Shown here one piece after another: positions 35,555 through 44,418 of a stretch of 64,000 nucleotides of DNA. Within the stretch, counting starts at the first letter, position 1; every line of letters begins with the position of its first letter. The notes beneath the pieces were generated by a model. That model did not search any database. It saw only the letters and a list, made by a program, of their open reading frames with translations, and had not been told where the DNA came from. The translations under genes and the position numbers were made by a program. Origin of the DNA: Bacteroides neonati (GTDB lineage: Bacteria; Bacteroidota; Bacteroidia; Bacteroidales; Bacteroidaceae); assembly GCF_000499785.1 (NCBI RefSeq), contig NZ_HG726026.1:62001-126000 (forward strand), written 5' to 3'.

Positions 35555-36321
35555 TATTCTACTTTTCAGGTACAGGAAACTCAAAGTGGGTTGCACAGCA
35601 ACTTGCCGACGTACAACAAGAAAGACTCGTATTTATACCCGATGCTTTACGAAGCGCAACAACCGAATTCTCTCTGCAAGAAGAGGAGAAGGTGGGTTTC
35701 GTTTTTCCGATCTATTCATGGGGGCCTCCGCCTATCGTGCTGGAGTTTATTCATCAACTGGTGCTGCATGGCGCCGAAGCGCACTACCTTTTCTTTGTTT
35801 GCTCTTGTGGCGATGATACGGGGTTGACCGAAAGCGTCATGCGCAAAGCATTTGCAGCGCGTGGGTGGGAGTGTAGTGCCGGATTCTCGGTAGCTATGCC
35901 CAACAACTATGTGCTGCTGCCGGGTTTCGATGTCGACAGCAAAGAGGTGGAGCAACAGAAGCTCTTGCATGCACAACCGACTCTGGACGAAATAAATCGG
36001 TTGATCGAAGAGCGGCAGCCACTCTTTCGGTGTCACGAAGGGAGCATGCCTTTCCTTAAAACAAGGTTAATCTATCCGCTTTTCGTCCGTTACGGCATAT
36101 CGGCCAAGAAGTTTTGGACAACAGATGCGTGTGTAGCTTGCGGACGCTGTGAAAAGGTATGCCCGATGCAGAATGTAACGATGGATCACCAAAAGCCCGT
36201 CTGGGGCGAGCATTGCACCTCCTGTCTGGCTTGTTACCATGTGTGTCCGAAGCGAGCCGTGCAATACGGCAAACAGACCAAGGGGAAGGGACAGTACTTT
36301 AACCCTCAGGCTCTGAAATAA
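35551..36321 (+). CDS. EFR1-type flavodoxin plus 2x[4Fe-4S] ferredoxin
   Basis: A 256-aa redox protein. Residues 1-160 are a flavodoxin-like domain with the FMN phosphate loop FYFSGTGNSKWVAQ. The C-terminal 75 residues carry two cluster motifs, CVACGRCEKVCP and CTSCLACYHVCP, each with four cysteines. This architecture is the EFR1 family of anaerobes, thought to shuttle electrons in the cytosol. It is flanked by a strong terminator on each side and has its own long-leader promoter, so it is a single-gene unit. Confidence 0.88.
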   Translation: MIFYFSGTGNSKWVAQQLADVQQERLVFIPDALRSATTEFSLQEEEKVGFVFPIYSWGPPPIVLEFIHQLVLHGAEAHYLFFVCSCGDDTGLTESVMRKAFAARGWECSAGFSVAMPNNYVLLPGFDVDSKEVEQQKLLHAQPTLDEINRLIEERQPLFRCHEGSMPFLKTRLIYPLFVRYGISAKKFWTTDACVACGRCEKVCPMQNVTMDHQKPVWGEHCTSCLACYHVCPKRAVQYGKQTKGKGQYFNPQALK

Positions 36322-36322
36322 G

Positions 36323-36366
36323 AAATGGCGAATAACTCACACCTGCCGGGTGGTTATTCGCCATTT
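36323..36366. terminator. Bidirectional terminator between convergent genes
   Basis: AAATGGCGAATAAC (36323-36336) and its exact inverse (36353-36366), with an inner CACC/GGTG pairing, form a long stem right after the 36321 stop and 17 bp before the xpt stop at 36384. Confidence 0.85.
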
Positions 36367-36383
36367 ATCATGCTTGTCGACTC

Positions 36384-36950
36384 TTACTTAATAACAATCT
36401 CGCAGTGCGACAGGTCTTCTATAATGGCAAGGCTCTCTACTCTGATGCCTTTTTCTTCGATCTTTTTGCGGCCGTGCTGGAACTCTTTCTCGATGATGAA
36501 TCCCATACCTACCAGCGAAGCACCGGCTTGATTAATCAGGTCGATAACCCCCAAGGCTGCATTGCCATAGGCAAGGAAGTCGTCGACGAAGAGCACTTTA
36601 TCATTGGGCGTGAGGAAATCGGAACTGATCACGACATCGTAATCGCGGTCTTTGGTAAACGAATGAACCGTTGTGCTCAAAACGTTCTGAATCGTTTTGG
36701 GGGATTTTTTCTTCGCAAATACAACGGGTAGGTCTAACAGATACCCGGTCATGATAGCAGGGGCAATACCGCTGGCTTCGATCGTCATGATCTTGTTTAC
36801 TCCGGTTGATGCAAATCGGCGTACAAATTCTACACCGATTGATTTCATTAACGTTGGGTCCATCTGATGGTTGATAAAGCTATCTACTTTCAAAATACCA
36901 CCTTCAAAACACCTGCCATCTTGCAGGATTCTCTTTTTTAATAACTGCAT
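36384..36950 (-). CDS. xpt: Xanthine phosphoribosyltransferase
   Basis: A 188-aa type I PRTase salvaging xanthine to XMP with PRPP in the cytosol. The N-terminus [20 protein letters not shown], the [15 protein letters not shown]-type hood region and the PRPP loop [14 protein letters not shown] match Xpt, as does the length. It starts 9 nt after the paaK stop, so it is probably the last gene of the ior-paaK transcript, with no evident metabolic link. No purine riboswitch is visible before it. Confidence 0.92.
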   Translation of the reverse strand: MQLLKKRILQDGRCFEGGILKVDSFINHQMDPTLMKSIGVEFVRRFASTGVNKIMTIEASGIAPAIMTGYLLDLPVVFAKKKSPKTIQNVLSTTVHSFTKDRDYDVVISSDFLTPNDKVLFVDDFLAYGNAALGVIDLINQAGASLVGMGFIIEKEFQHGRKKIEEKGIRVESLAIIEDLSHCEIVIK

Positions 36951-36959
36951 ATTTAGGTT

Positions 36960-38270
36960 TTATTTATTATCGCGCAAATCGTTCACCCGTACGGCTTTGC
37001 CCTCGCTTTGAGGAAGACTGCCTTTTTTGACAAGTTTCAGTTTGGGGGTGACCAGAATTTCATCCTTTAACTGATGAGTGATGGATTTGCGGATACGTTC
37101 CAGTTCGATATAGTTGTCGGTAGAGAGATCGCTCAACTCTACTTCTACAATCATTTCGTCTTGATTGTTAATGGTTTCAAGTGTAATCAGATAATTGCTA
37201 CCCAGTTGGGGGAATTGCACCAATATCTTTTCAACTTGCATGGGGAATATATTGACACCTTTGATGATAAACATATCGTCGCTGCGGCCTTTAATTCGAT
37301 CGATACGCAGGTGCGTGCGTCCACAAGGGCATTGACCGGGAAGGATGCGGGTGAGGTCGCGCGTGCGATACCGGATAAGCGGCATCATCTCTCTGTCGAG
37401 CGTTGTCAGCACCAGTTCGCCAATCTCACCTTCGGGCATAGGATCTCCGGTTTCGGGGTCGATGATTTCGACCAGAAAGCAGTCTTCCCAGAAGTGCATA
37501 CCGTTTTGTTCGGTACACTCGAAGGCCACACCGGGGCCATTCATTTCAGTCATTCCAAAACTGTTGTATGCTTTTACGCCGAGCATCTTCTCGATCTTTC
37601 GGCGTTGCTCATCGGTGTGAGGCTCAGCACCGATAACCAAGGTTTTCAAGCTAGTGCTAGCAGGGTCGATGCCTTCTTCTTGGAAGACTTCTGCCAAACG
37701 GATAGCGTAGCTGGGAATGGCGTGCAGGGCGGTTGACTGAAAGTCGGTAATGAACTTAATCTGTCGCTTACTGTTGCCCGCTGCCGCAGGTACGGTTAGT
37801 GCTCCCAAGCGCTCAGCACCATACTGGAAACCTAGTCCGCCTGTAAACATGCCATAGCCCGAACTGTTTTGAAAGACATCGGTTTTGCGGATACCTACCA
37901 TATACAAGCACCGGGCCACAAGGTTGGCCCAAGAGTCAAGATCGTGTTGTGAGTGTACAATAACAGTGGGGTTTCCAGTGGTTCCGCTCGATGAGTGAAT
38001 ACGCACACCATCTGCTTTCATATCGCCTGCCACCAATCCGAAAGGGTAGTGTGCCCGCATGTCTGCTTTGGTAGTAAAGGGGAGTTGACGGATGTCGTCG
38101 ATTGACTGAATGGTGTTTTCTGTAATGTGCTGTTTGGTAAAAACTTCTTTGTAAAAGGGGGCGTGGGCGGCCATCGCTACTGTTTTCCGGAGTCGTTGGA
38201 GTTGCAGTTGTTGCAACTCCTCGCGACTCATGATTTCTATCTCTTCTTCCCAGTATGATTGTGTACTCAT
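36960..38270 (-). CDS. paaK: Phenylacetate-CoA ligase
   Basis: A 436-aa adenylate-forming enzyme. The AMP-binding P-loop HSSSGTTGNPTVIVHS, the SFGMTEMNGPG motif, YRTRDLTRI and the KGRSDDMFIIKGVN hinge are all present. It interconverts arylacetate, ATP and CoA with arylacetyl-CoA; beside IorAB it probably runs towards arylacetate and ATP. Its start overlaps the iorB stop by 4 nt, which indicates translational coupling and a shared function in aromatic amino acid fermentation. Confidence 0.93.
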   Translation of the reverse strand: MSTQSYWEEEIEIMSREELQQLQLQRLRKTVAMAAHAPFYKEVFTKQHITENTIQSIDDIRQLPFTTKADMRAHYPFGLVAGDMKADGVRIHSSSGTTGNPTVIVHSQHDLDSWANLVARCLYMVGIRKTDVFQNSSGYGMFTGGLGFQYGAERLGALTVPAAAGNSKRQIKFITDFQSTALHAIPSYAIRLAEVFQEEGIDPASTSLKTLVIGAEPHTDEQRRKIEKMLGVKAYNSFGMTEMNGPGVAFECTEQNGMHFWEDCFLVEIIDPETGDPMPEGEIGELVLTTLDREMMPLIRYRTRDLTRILPGQCPCGRTHLRIDRIKGRSDDMFIIKGVNIFPMQVEKILVQFPQLGSNYLITLETINNQDEMIVEVELSDLSTDNYIELERIRKSITHQLKDEILVTPKLKLVKKGSLPQSEGKAVRVNDLRDNK

Positions 38271-38857
38271 TGTCCCTTCGTTAAGTTCTCAGCAATCTCT
38301 TTGCCTGCGGCAAGTGCTTTCAGGTTCATTTCTACGATGGCTTCTCCTTTGCGTTCGAATATCTCGCGAATACTATCCTGAATTTTTTCGTAATCGATAC
38401 CCAAGAAAGGAATGGTAGCTCCGAGTAGTACCATGTTGGCCACGCGGACAGAACCTACCTCCTTGGCGATACTGTCGACATTGAACATTACCTTGTGGGG
38501 CAGCTTGTCGATTTCGGCTTTGATGGCTGCCTCGTCGGGATAGTTAGGGATGTTGATAAATGGAGTTTCGTTGGTCACCAACCAGCCTTCGGGAGAAAGA
38601 TAGGGCAGATAGCGCAGGCCTTCCATCGGTTCGAGAGAGATAATCAGGCCGCACTTACCTTTGGGGATAAGGTCCGAGGCGATGGGTTGATCGCTGATGC
38701 GTAGGTTCGATTGTACATCGCCACCGCGCTGGCTCATTCCGTGTACTTCGGCTTGTTTCATATACAGGCCGTTTTTCAGGGCTGCTTTACCGATTACTGT
38801 GGCGATAGAGAGGATACCTTGTCCACCAACGCCCGATAGGATAATATCTTTCTTCAT
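38267..38857 (-). CDS. iorB: Indolepyruvate:ferredoxin oxidoreductase, beta subunit
   Basis: A 196-aa gamma/beta-type subunit of the 2-oxoacid oxidoreductase family: LSGVGGQGILSIATVIGKAA at the start, then QAEVHGMSQRGGDVQSNLRI, and VLLGATIPFLGI. With IorA it oxidatively decarboxylates aryl pyruvates (indole-, phenyl-, hydroxyphenyl-pyruvate) to aryl-acetyl-CoA with ferredoxin reduction. It starts 3 nt after the iorA stop and overlaps paaK by 4 nt. Confidence 0.93.
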   Translation of the reverse strand: MKKDIILSGVGGQGILSIATVIGKAALKNGLYMKQAEVHGMSQRGGDVQSNLRISDQPIASDLIPKGKCGLIISLEPMEGLRYLPYLSPEGWLVTNETPFINIPNYPDEAAIKAEIDKLPHKVMFNVDSIAKEVGSVRVANMVLLGATIPFLGIDYEKIQDSIREIFERKGEAIVEMNLKALAAGKEIAENLTKGQ

Positions 38858-38860
38858 GGC

Positions 38861-40453
38861 TTATTTACTTCTTTTTTTACGTGATAATGTCTGGATACAC
38901 TCTCTGCGAGGGATGATGACTGATACACCGTTGTAGTCTATCTCTTCACGTATCATCTGCTTCATCTCTTCGTAGTTTTTCTTGAGAGGAGTGACTACGC
39001 GCAAGTGCGCCGGATCAACACCCAGGCCTAGGCAGATAGCTTCGATGCGTCCTGTTCCGGCCGAATCTTGTCCGCCGGTCATGGCTGTTGTTTCATTGTC
39101 GGAAATGACGATCACCACGTTTGAGTTTTCGTTCACGCAATCGAGCAGTCCCGTCATACCCGAGTGGGTGAAGGTAGAGTCGCCGATCACGGCTACCGAC
39201 GGATGCAGTCCGGCATCGGCCGCACCTTTGGCCATGGTGATCGATGCACCCATGTCTACGCACGAGTTGATGGCATTGAACGGAGCGTTCGATCCCAATG
39301 TATAACAACCGATATCGCTGAATACCTTATGAACCGGGTACTCTTGGCGCAACACTTCCGAAAGGGTGATATACATATCACGGTGTCCACATCCTTCGCA
39401 TAGGGCGGGTGGACGCATCTCGACAAGCGAAGGGGTTTCGAAGAGCGACTTATTTTCTTTGCCCACAGCGCGGGCTACTGAGTCGGGAGTCAGTTCGCCG
39501 TCTTGCGACAATGTGCCGTCGAGACGCCCTTTTACCTTCAGTCCGATGCCAAGGTATCCCTTGAGCTGTTTCTCTACGAAAGGCTGTCCGTCTTCGAGAA
39601 TGAGAATCTCGTCGCAAGCCTCTACCAACTGCATGATTTGCTTTTTGGGAAGGGGATACTGCCCGATCTTCAATACCGGATATTCGCATCCTTCGGGATA
39701 GTTCTCCATCAAGTAGTTGTAGCCGATGCCACAGGCAATGATGCCCAGCTTCTTGTTCGGCCCGTCGGTATAGCTATTGTAAGGTGAGTTTTCGGATGCT
39801 CGGATAAATTCGTCCTGCCGTGCCAGTAGTGCCTTGTAGCGTTTGCGCGCATTGCCGGGCAATAAGATGAACTGGCGTGGGTCTTCGCTGAAAGCCATTT
39901 CGTTTTGTGGCTTTTGTGCGTTGCGCTCTACGCCCGAGCGCGAGTGCGCCAAGCGTGTAACCATACGCATGAGCAGGGGCTCTCCGGTTTGTTCGGAAAA
40001 CTCAAAACCGTTGTACACCATATCGTAAGCCTCTTGTTGGTTACTGGGCTCGTACATCGGTATGAGCGAGAAGTCGCCATAGAAGCGGCTGTCTTGTTCG
40101 TTTTGCGACGAGTGCATACTGGGGTCGTCGGCAGCAATGACAATGAGTCCGCCCTTTACTCCGGTGATGGCCGAGTTGATGAAGCAGTCGGCAGCCACGT
40201 TCATGCCCACATGTTTCATGCATACCAAGGCACGCTTTCCGGCAAACGACATGCCCAGTGCCGTTTCCATAGCTGTTTTCTCGTTCGACGACCATCGGCT
40301 GTGAATATTCCTCTCGCTCGTGATCGGAGCCATTTGAATGTACTCGGTAATCTCAGTAGAAGGAGTGCCGGGATAGGCATAAACGCCCGATAATCCGGCA
40401 TCTAGTGCAGCTTGTGCAATGGCTTCATCGCCAAGTAATAGTTGCTTACTCAT
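38861..40453 (-). CDS. iorA: Indolepyruvate:ferredoxin oxidoreductase, alpha subunit
   Basis: A 530-aa thiamine-diphosphate enzyme subunit. The N-terminal half has the GVYAYPGTPSTEITEYI and ANDVAADCF-like core (HVGMNVAADCF); the C-terminal half binds ThDP (LCEGCGHRDMYITL, then VIGDSTFTHSGMTGLLDC and ISDNETTAMTGGQ). Classical IorA, as in Thermococcus and Methanothermobacter, ends in a two-cluster ferredoxin domain; this protein stops at RRECIQTLSRKKRSK just where that domain would begin, so an external ferredoxin must interact directly or the enzyme is a short variant common in Bacteroidetes. It heads the ior-paaK-xpt operon. Confidence 0.92.
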   Translation of the reverse strand: MSKQLLLGDEAIAQAALDAGLSGVYAYPGTPSTEITEYIQMAPITSERNIHSRWSSNEKTAMETALGMSFAGKRALVCMKHVGMNVAADCFINSAITGVKGGLIVIAADDPSMHSSQNEQDSRFYGDFSLIPMYEPSNQQEAYDMVYNGFEFSEQTGEPLLMRMVTRLAHSRSGVERNAQKPQNEMAFSEDPRQFILLPGNARKRYKALLARQDEFIRASENSPYNSYTDGPNKKLGIIACGIGYNYLMENYPEGCEYPVLKIGQYPLPKKQIMQLVEACDEILILEDGQPFVEKQLKGYLGIGLKVKGRLDGTLSQDGELTPDSVARAVGKENKSLFETPSLVEMRPPALCEGCGHRDMYITLSEVLRQEYPVHKVFSDIGCYTLGSNAPFNAINSCVDMGASITMAKGAADAGLHPSVAVIGDSTFTHSGMTGLLDCVNENSNVVIVISDNETTAMTGGQDSAGTGRIEAICLGLGVDPAHLRVVTPLKKNYEEMKQMIREEIDYNGVSVIIPRRECIQTLSRKKRSK

Positions 40454-40502
40454 ATCTTTATTTTAAATTTAATGTTAATCGAAGTTTGTTCTTTTTATCT
40501 GG

Positions 40503-40510
40503 CAAAGATA
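40503..40510 (-). promoter_or_regulatory. -7 element for the iorA-iorB-paaK-xpt operon
   Basis: CAAAGATA reads TATCTTTG on the minus strand, a perfect Bacteroides -7 box 50 bp before the iorA start. No clear TTTG is at the -33 position. Confidence 0.6.
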
Positions 40511-40537
40511 CATTTTTGCCGTCATTTTATAATGAAT

Positions 40538-41575
40538 TTAGTTGAAAATCTTCCTTTCGTTCAGCGCCTTCCAATATCTTTTTGCGTTGACCATGTGCTC
40601 GTTGTAGTTGGCTGAAAAGTTGTGCGTGCCCGAAAAATCCTCTTTTGCGCACATGTATATATAATTGTGCTTCACGTGATTAAGTACGCTGTCGATGCCT
40701 TTGGGTGAAGGGATGCGGATAGGGCCGGGAGGTAGTCCGGCATGTATGTACGTATTGTAAGGAGAATTGGTACGTAGGTGCTCGTTAGAGATGCGGCGCA
40801 ACGAAAAATCTTGCAAAGCGAACTTAATTGTGGGGTCTGCTTGCAAGGGCATGCCGGCTTGTAGGCGGTTGATGTATAGCCCGGCTACCATTGGCTTTTC
40901 GGCATTGTTGTTGGTTTCCTCCTCAACAATCGAAGCCAAGGTGACTACCTCTTCGGGAGTCATGTTCATCTGTTTCGCCTTGGTTAGCCGCTCGTCGTTC
41001 CAGAACTTGCGGTGTTCCTTTTGCATGCGCGTAAAGAAATCTTCTACACTCATGTCCCAGTACACCTGATAGGTTTCGGGGATGAAAAGGCAGGCCATTG
41101 TTTCGGGTTTATAACCCAGTTTCGCCTGAAAGGTGGTGTCGAGCAGTTGCCGGGCTACTTCGGCTGAGTCAATCATCAGTTGCTTGCCGATACTGCGAGC
41201 CAATCGGTCGAGAGTCCGTACACTGCCGATGGTGAGATTGATGGGGTCTTGATGGCCTCTGGATAAGCGGCTGTACACGCGATAGACATTATCTCCCGGT
41301 TGAATGACGTAGCGTCCGGTGTGTACGTTCTGGTCGAAGTTGCGCAACTTTGCCATCAGCAAAAATCCGTTGAAGTTGGCGGGACGACCGATGGTTTTCA
41401 GCTTCGTATAAACCGAATCGGGCGTGTCGTCGCGGTCGATGTATATCGATACTTTCTCGTTGGGGCGGAACTGCGGGTATAAGAAATAATAATAAGCTAT
41501 ACCTATGATTACAATGCCCGTCAGGATGACTATTCCGATGGCAATAAGCCCTGTCTGTTTCCTTTTTTTGTTCAT
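40538..41575 (-). CDS. mltG: Endolytic transglycosylase MltG
   Basis: A 345-aa inner-membrane lytic transglycosylase that cleaves nascent glycan strands near the synthesis machinery. An N-terminal membrane helix (about residues 10-32) is followed by a LysM-like part (GRYVIQPGDNVYRVYSRL) and the YceG domain with the catalytic Glu in ASIVEEETNNNAEKP and LPPGPIRIPSPKGIDSV near the end. The frame extends to 41605, but a -7 box at 41610-41603 makes ATG 41575 (MNKKRKQTG) the real start. It is a single-gene unit. Confidence 0.93.
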   Translation of the reverse strand: MNKKRKQTGLIAIGIVILTGIVIIGIAYYYFLYPQFRPNEKVSIYIDRDDTPDSVYTKLKTIGRPANFNGFLLMAKLRNFDQNVHTGRYVIQPGDNVYRVYSRLSRGHQDPINLTIGSVRTLDRLARSIGKQLMIDSAEVARQLLDTTFQAKLGYKPETMACLFIPETYQVYWDMSVEDFFTRMQKEHRKFWNDERLTKAKQMNMTPEEVVTLASIVEEETNNNAEKPMVAGLYINRLQAGMPLQADPTIKFALQDFSLRRISNEHLRTNSPYNTYIHAGLPPGPIRIPSPKGIDSVLNHVKHNYIYMCAKEDFSGTHNFSANYNEHMVNAKRYWKALNERKIFN

Positions 41576-41602
41576 GGAAATGATGAATTTTGAAAATTGC
41601 TC

Positions 41603-41610
41603 CAAAGATA
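41603..41610 (-). promoter_or_regulatory. -7 element for mltG
   Basis: The minus strand reads TATCTTTG here, 28 bp before ATG 41575. This sits on top of the longer alternative start at 41605 and so excludes it. Confidence 0.6.
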
Positions 41611-41814
41611 GGAAGAAATCAAATACAACACCTCTTCGGTTTGCAATAGTTTGTGTAAAGTCTCGTCATTTTTTACTTCCTAATAGATATAGATGTGTTT
41701 GTGCTGGTGTATGTTTCCTTTTGTTCGTTTGCAAGGAAACGAAAAAGACACTGCAAGCAATCTTTCGTGTGTTTACAACAGAACAAACAGTATACTGAGC
41801 GTTGTGGAGTAAAT

Positions 41815-42648
41815 TTATTCAATTCCCCATTTATTTGGTTGAAATGACCCCTCTAACTGTTCCTCAAGTTCATCGGGCAAGGGAGCGAAGAAGTCCATAC
41901 CCGTCAGCTTTTCAACGCTGTCTACCGTAACGGCATAGCTCTTTAGTGGTGATACCGAGCGAGCATTGTCAAAGAGAAACCCAATAGCTTTGGGTGACGC
42001 CCCGTAGAGCGAAAGAATGACTTTGAAGAATTGCCTCGGCACAACGACTCGATTGCTGCCTATCGTTCGTGGAAACTTGTCGACAACAGGGCCACAGATA
42101 ATGATAATGGCACTGTCGGCAATGACCCAGTCGCGTGTTTTCTCTTCTAAGTCTTTCCATTTGCGGCGATTCAGTTCTGGGTGTTGCGGACATACGTTGC
42201 TAAAATAAAATGACTCTTTCATCACCTTGCTATTCCACTTCATATCGGCCGCAGGAGCCATGTGCCCTTTATCGTAGCCCGAGCGTGCATAATCGCTGTT
42301 GGTAGGCATGCCGCCTTCGGCTAGCGGATCGCTAGTGAAGCGGTCGCTGCGTTTCTCTTTCCCCTTCGTCTCCTCCCGGGTGAGTTCATAGGCTACCCAG
42401 TTGGGTATACGCCATTCTTTATTATATGAAACGGTGTAACCTGTGTGTTGAATAACCTGCTGTTGCCTGTCGGTCAGTCCCCTCGGGAGTTCGAGATTGT
42501 CGTACTTCTCTATGGGCATTGCCGTGTTGACCACCGTTTGCTGGCTGTAAAGGTGTAGCCCATAGCATACCGGTATTAATACTAGTATCGCCAGCAAGTA
42601 TCCTATTTTAAATGTCGATTTTGATTTCCTTCTTTTTTTTGCTTTCAT
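41815..42648 (-). CDS. Membrane-anchored DNA/RNA non-specific endonuclease
   Basis: A 277-aa protein with a basic N-terminus, one membrane helix (about residues 15-32) and an NUC1/Serratia-type beta-beta-alpha nuclease domain. The active-site signature DRGH reads YDKGHMAPAADMKWN, with the His as general base, followed by the metal-site Asn in FSNVCPQHPELNRRKW. It would act outside the cytoplasm, perhaps on environmental DNA. The frame extends up to 42783, but ATG 42648 (MKAKKRRKSK) gives the expected basic-hydrophobic start. It is single and precedes the accessory region. Confidence 0.88.
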   Translation of the reverse strand: MKAKKRRKSKSTFKIGYLLAILVLIPVCYGLHLYSQQTVVNTAMPIEKYDNLELPRGLTDRQQQVIQHTGYTVSYNKEWRIPNWVAYELTREETKGKEKRSDRFTSDPLAEGGMPTNSDYARSGYDKGHMAPAADMKWNSKVMKESFYFSNVCPQHPELNRRKWKDLEEKTRDWVIADSAIIIICGPVVDKFPRTIGSNRVVVPRQFFKVILSLYGASPKAIGFLFDNARSVSPLKSYAVTVDSVEKLTGMDFFAPLPDELEEQLEGSFQPNKWGIE

Positions 42649-43000
42649 GCGGCTGTTTGTTTGCGGTATGAGTTGAAAAGTACAACAAAGAACGCAAAAT
42701 GATTTGTTGGCTCCAATAGTTTGTACTGCTTTTTGCGTTTCTTTAACCCCGTTGTACGCTTGTTTCTGTGTGTATTTACTCAATCTGTTTATTGCTTCCG
42801 ATCAAATCTTAAGCGATTTTATGTTTATAATGTTGATTTATAGAATGTTTGTTTTGGGTTTTGGCATATCCTTTGTCTGATTATTGGTATAAGAGTTTAA
42901 TAAAAATAGTAAAGATAAACACTTACAATTGTGAGAAAGGTAATAGTAGTAGCAATGATTAATCAAAGAAGCCTTTGCGATAAATAGGGTAGGTTATCAC

Positions 43001-43088
43001 CCGCAGATTTTTAGATCGCACAGATTCTTATTATTTCAGATTATTAATAATCAAAATCATATAATTCACGCAATTTGTTAATCTGTGG
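43001..43088. repeat. Palindromic intergenic repeat (CCGCAGATT family)
   Basis: The 650-bp gap between the nuclease gene and the 43300 gene holds no credible ORF. It contains CCGCAGATT (43001-43009) facing AATCTGTGG (43080-43088) with several internal CAGATT/AATC and TTATT pieces between them. From memory, elements built on ACCGCAGATT recur in intergenic regions of Bacteroides; copy number in this genome cannot be seen here. Confidence 0.4.
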
Positions 43089-43245
43089 TTGAAATGACTG
43101 AGCAAGGAGTTATTATTCACTCTCTTTTTTCTACGACTTGTATTCATCGGTTGTTGAAACGATTGCCCTTGTCATCTTTGGAGCTTACATCACTTCTCGC
43201 TCTTCATCTCTTGTTTTTATTAATAAAAAATAAGCTATTTGCTTG

Positions 43246-43274
43246 TTTGATTGTATTTTAAAGTAGTATATTTG
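43246..43274 (+). promoter_or_regulatory. Promoter of the orphan CIS tape-measure domain gene
   Basis: TTTG (43246-43249), a 17-nt spacer and TATATTTG (43267-43274). It lies 25 bp before ATG 43300 and rules out the nearer upstream ATG at 43276. Confidence 0.6.
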
Positions 43275-43299
43275 AATGAAAATTCAGAAACACAGCCAT

Positions 43300-43869
43300 A
43301 TGAACCATGATTATTTAGCTACTTCGCAAGATGAATCGAAGCATGTTCCGATATCAAATGCCGGACTTGCTCTGTTATCCCCGTGGTTTCCGCACCTTTT
43401 CTACACGCTTGGGTGGTTAAATGATGAAAGAACGAATTTTAAAGATGCTGACTCATGTGTACGTGCCGTTTTTGCTCTTCAGTATCTTGTTGGTTCGGAT
43501 CAGAGTGAATTTTCTAAAGAAGAGCTGGTTTTTAACTGCATTCTTGTAGGGTGTCCTTTCACTGTTTCGCTTCCCGGTGAATTGGAGTGTAGTAAAGCGG
43601 AGAAAGAGGTGCTTGATGCTCTTTTGCAAGAGATAAAAGCTGCATGGCCTAAAATGAGAAATACTTCAATAGAGGAGTTTCAGAGTTCTTTTATCGAGCG
43701 TAGTGGTTATCTGGAACAAAAGGAAGAGGAATTGTTGCTAACGGTTGGTCAACGATCTTACGATTTATTTCTTAACTCTCTTCCATGGACATTCGGTTTG
43801 ATTCGTTTTCCTTGGTTGGAAACTACGATCGTTGTTAATTGGAGGTCAGGCAATCGTCCAAATTGGTAA
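43300..43869 (+). CDS. Orphan C-terminal domain of a contractile-injection-system tape-measure protein
   Basis: A 189-aa protein whose whole length matches the conserved C-terminal domain of large CIS tape-measure proteins (CIS_TMP family): ISNAGLALLSPWFPHLFYTL, then the ALQYLVGSD and FNCILVGCPF segments, a mid AWPKMRNTSIEEFQSSFIER and the end LPWTFGLIRFPWLETTIVV. Full-length family members are far longer. No other CIS gene (sheath, tube, baseplate) is in the window. Its own promoter and lack of frameshifts argue for a working stand-alone protein rather than debris. The frame continues to ATG 43276, which overlaps the promoter and is less likely. Confidence 0.78.
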   Translation: MNHDYLATSQDESKHVPISNAGLALLSPWFPHLFYTLGWLNDERTNFKDADSCVRAVFALQYLVGSDQSEFSKEELVFNCILVGCPFTVSLPGELECSKAEKEVLDALLQEIKAAWPKMRNTSIEEFQSSFIERSGYLEQKEEELLLTVGQRSYDLFLNSLPWTFGLIRFPWLETTIVVNWRSGNRPNW

Positions 43870-43914
43870 ATAAATTTATGAAAGTAATATAAACCCTTCA
43901 AACAAACGACACAC

Positions 43915-44268
43915 ATGAAACAGTTTTTTTTAATGCTAGTGTTTTTTGGAATCCTTTCGGTTTCCTGTAGCAGAACAACTTCTCTTACCGTTCGCGGAAA
44001 ATTGTCTATAGGCCACGAAGTATCTTCGTTTATCCCTTGTGGAGATACAACAGATTATTGGGTCGATGACCAGACGGGCGAGTTGGATAGCCTATACAAA
44101 ACCGTTGTTGGCGAAAATTCCGAACCCTATGCTCCTGTATATGTGGAGTTGAAAGTAAATAAAGTAGATCGTCCTACGGAAGGGTTTGCTGCCGAGTACG
44201 ATGGAATGTATGAGGTCGTTGAGATAATCAAAATAGAACCGATTGAGGAAAATTCTAATTGTAAATGA
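43915..44268 (+). CDS. Small lipoprotein, NlpE C-terminal/OB-like
   Basis: A 117-aa lipoprotein with lipobox LSVSC (Cys about residue 19). The mature part, GKLSIGHEVSSFIPCGDTTD, then YWVDDQTGELDSLYK and PYAPVYVELKVNKVD, resembles the OB-type domain that follows the main domain in NlpE-like envelope proteins. The likeness is moderate and no function is assigned. It follows the CIS-domain gene by 45 bp and is probably in the same transcript. Confidence 0.65.
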   Translation: MKQFFLMLVFFGILSVSCSRTTSLTVRGKLSIGHEVSSFIPCGDTTDYWVDDQTGELDSLYKTVVGENSEPYAPVYVELKVNKVDRPTEGFAAEYDGMYEVVEIIKIEPIEENSNCK

Positions 44269-44391
44269 GTCTTTTAAATTGAGGTGTGGTGTGTGAAATA
44301 GTTCTGCTTTTTTACAATCAATATCTTCGAGTTTAGGTACTTTTTGTGTTATTAAATATTCCTTTAAATTAGCAATAAGAGAGGTATAAAG

Positions 44392-44399
44392 TATCTTTG
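44392..44399 (+). promoter_or_regulatory. -7 element for the Hint-like gene
   Basis: TATCTTTG, 20 bp before ATG 44419, with TTAG at 44369-44372 as a near-match to the -33 TTTG at a 19-nt spacing. Confidence 0.55.
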
Positions 44400-44418
44400 T
44401 TATATAATTCAAAATACC

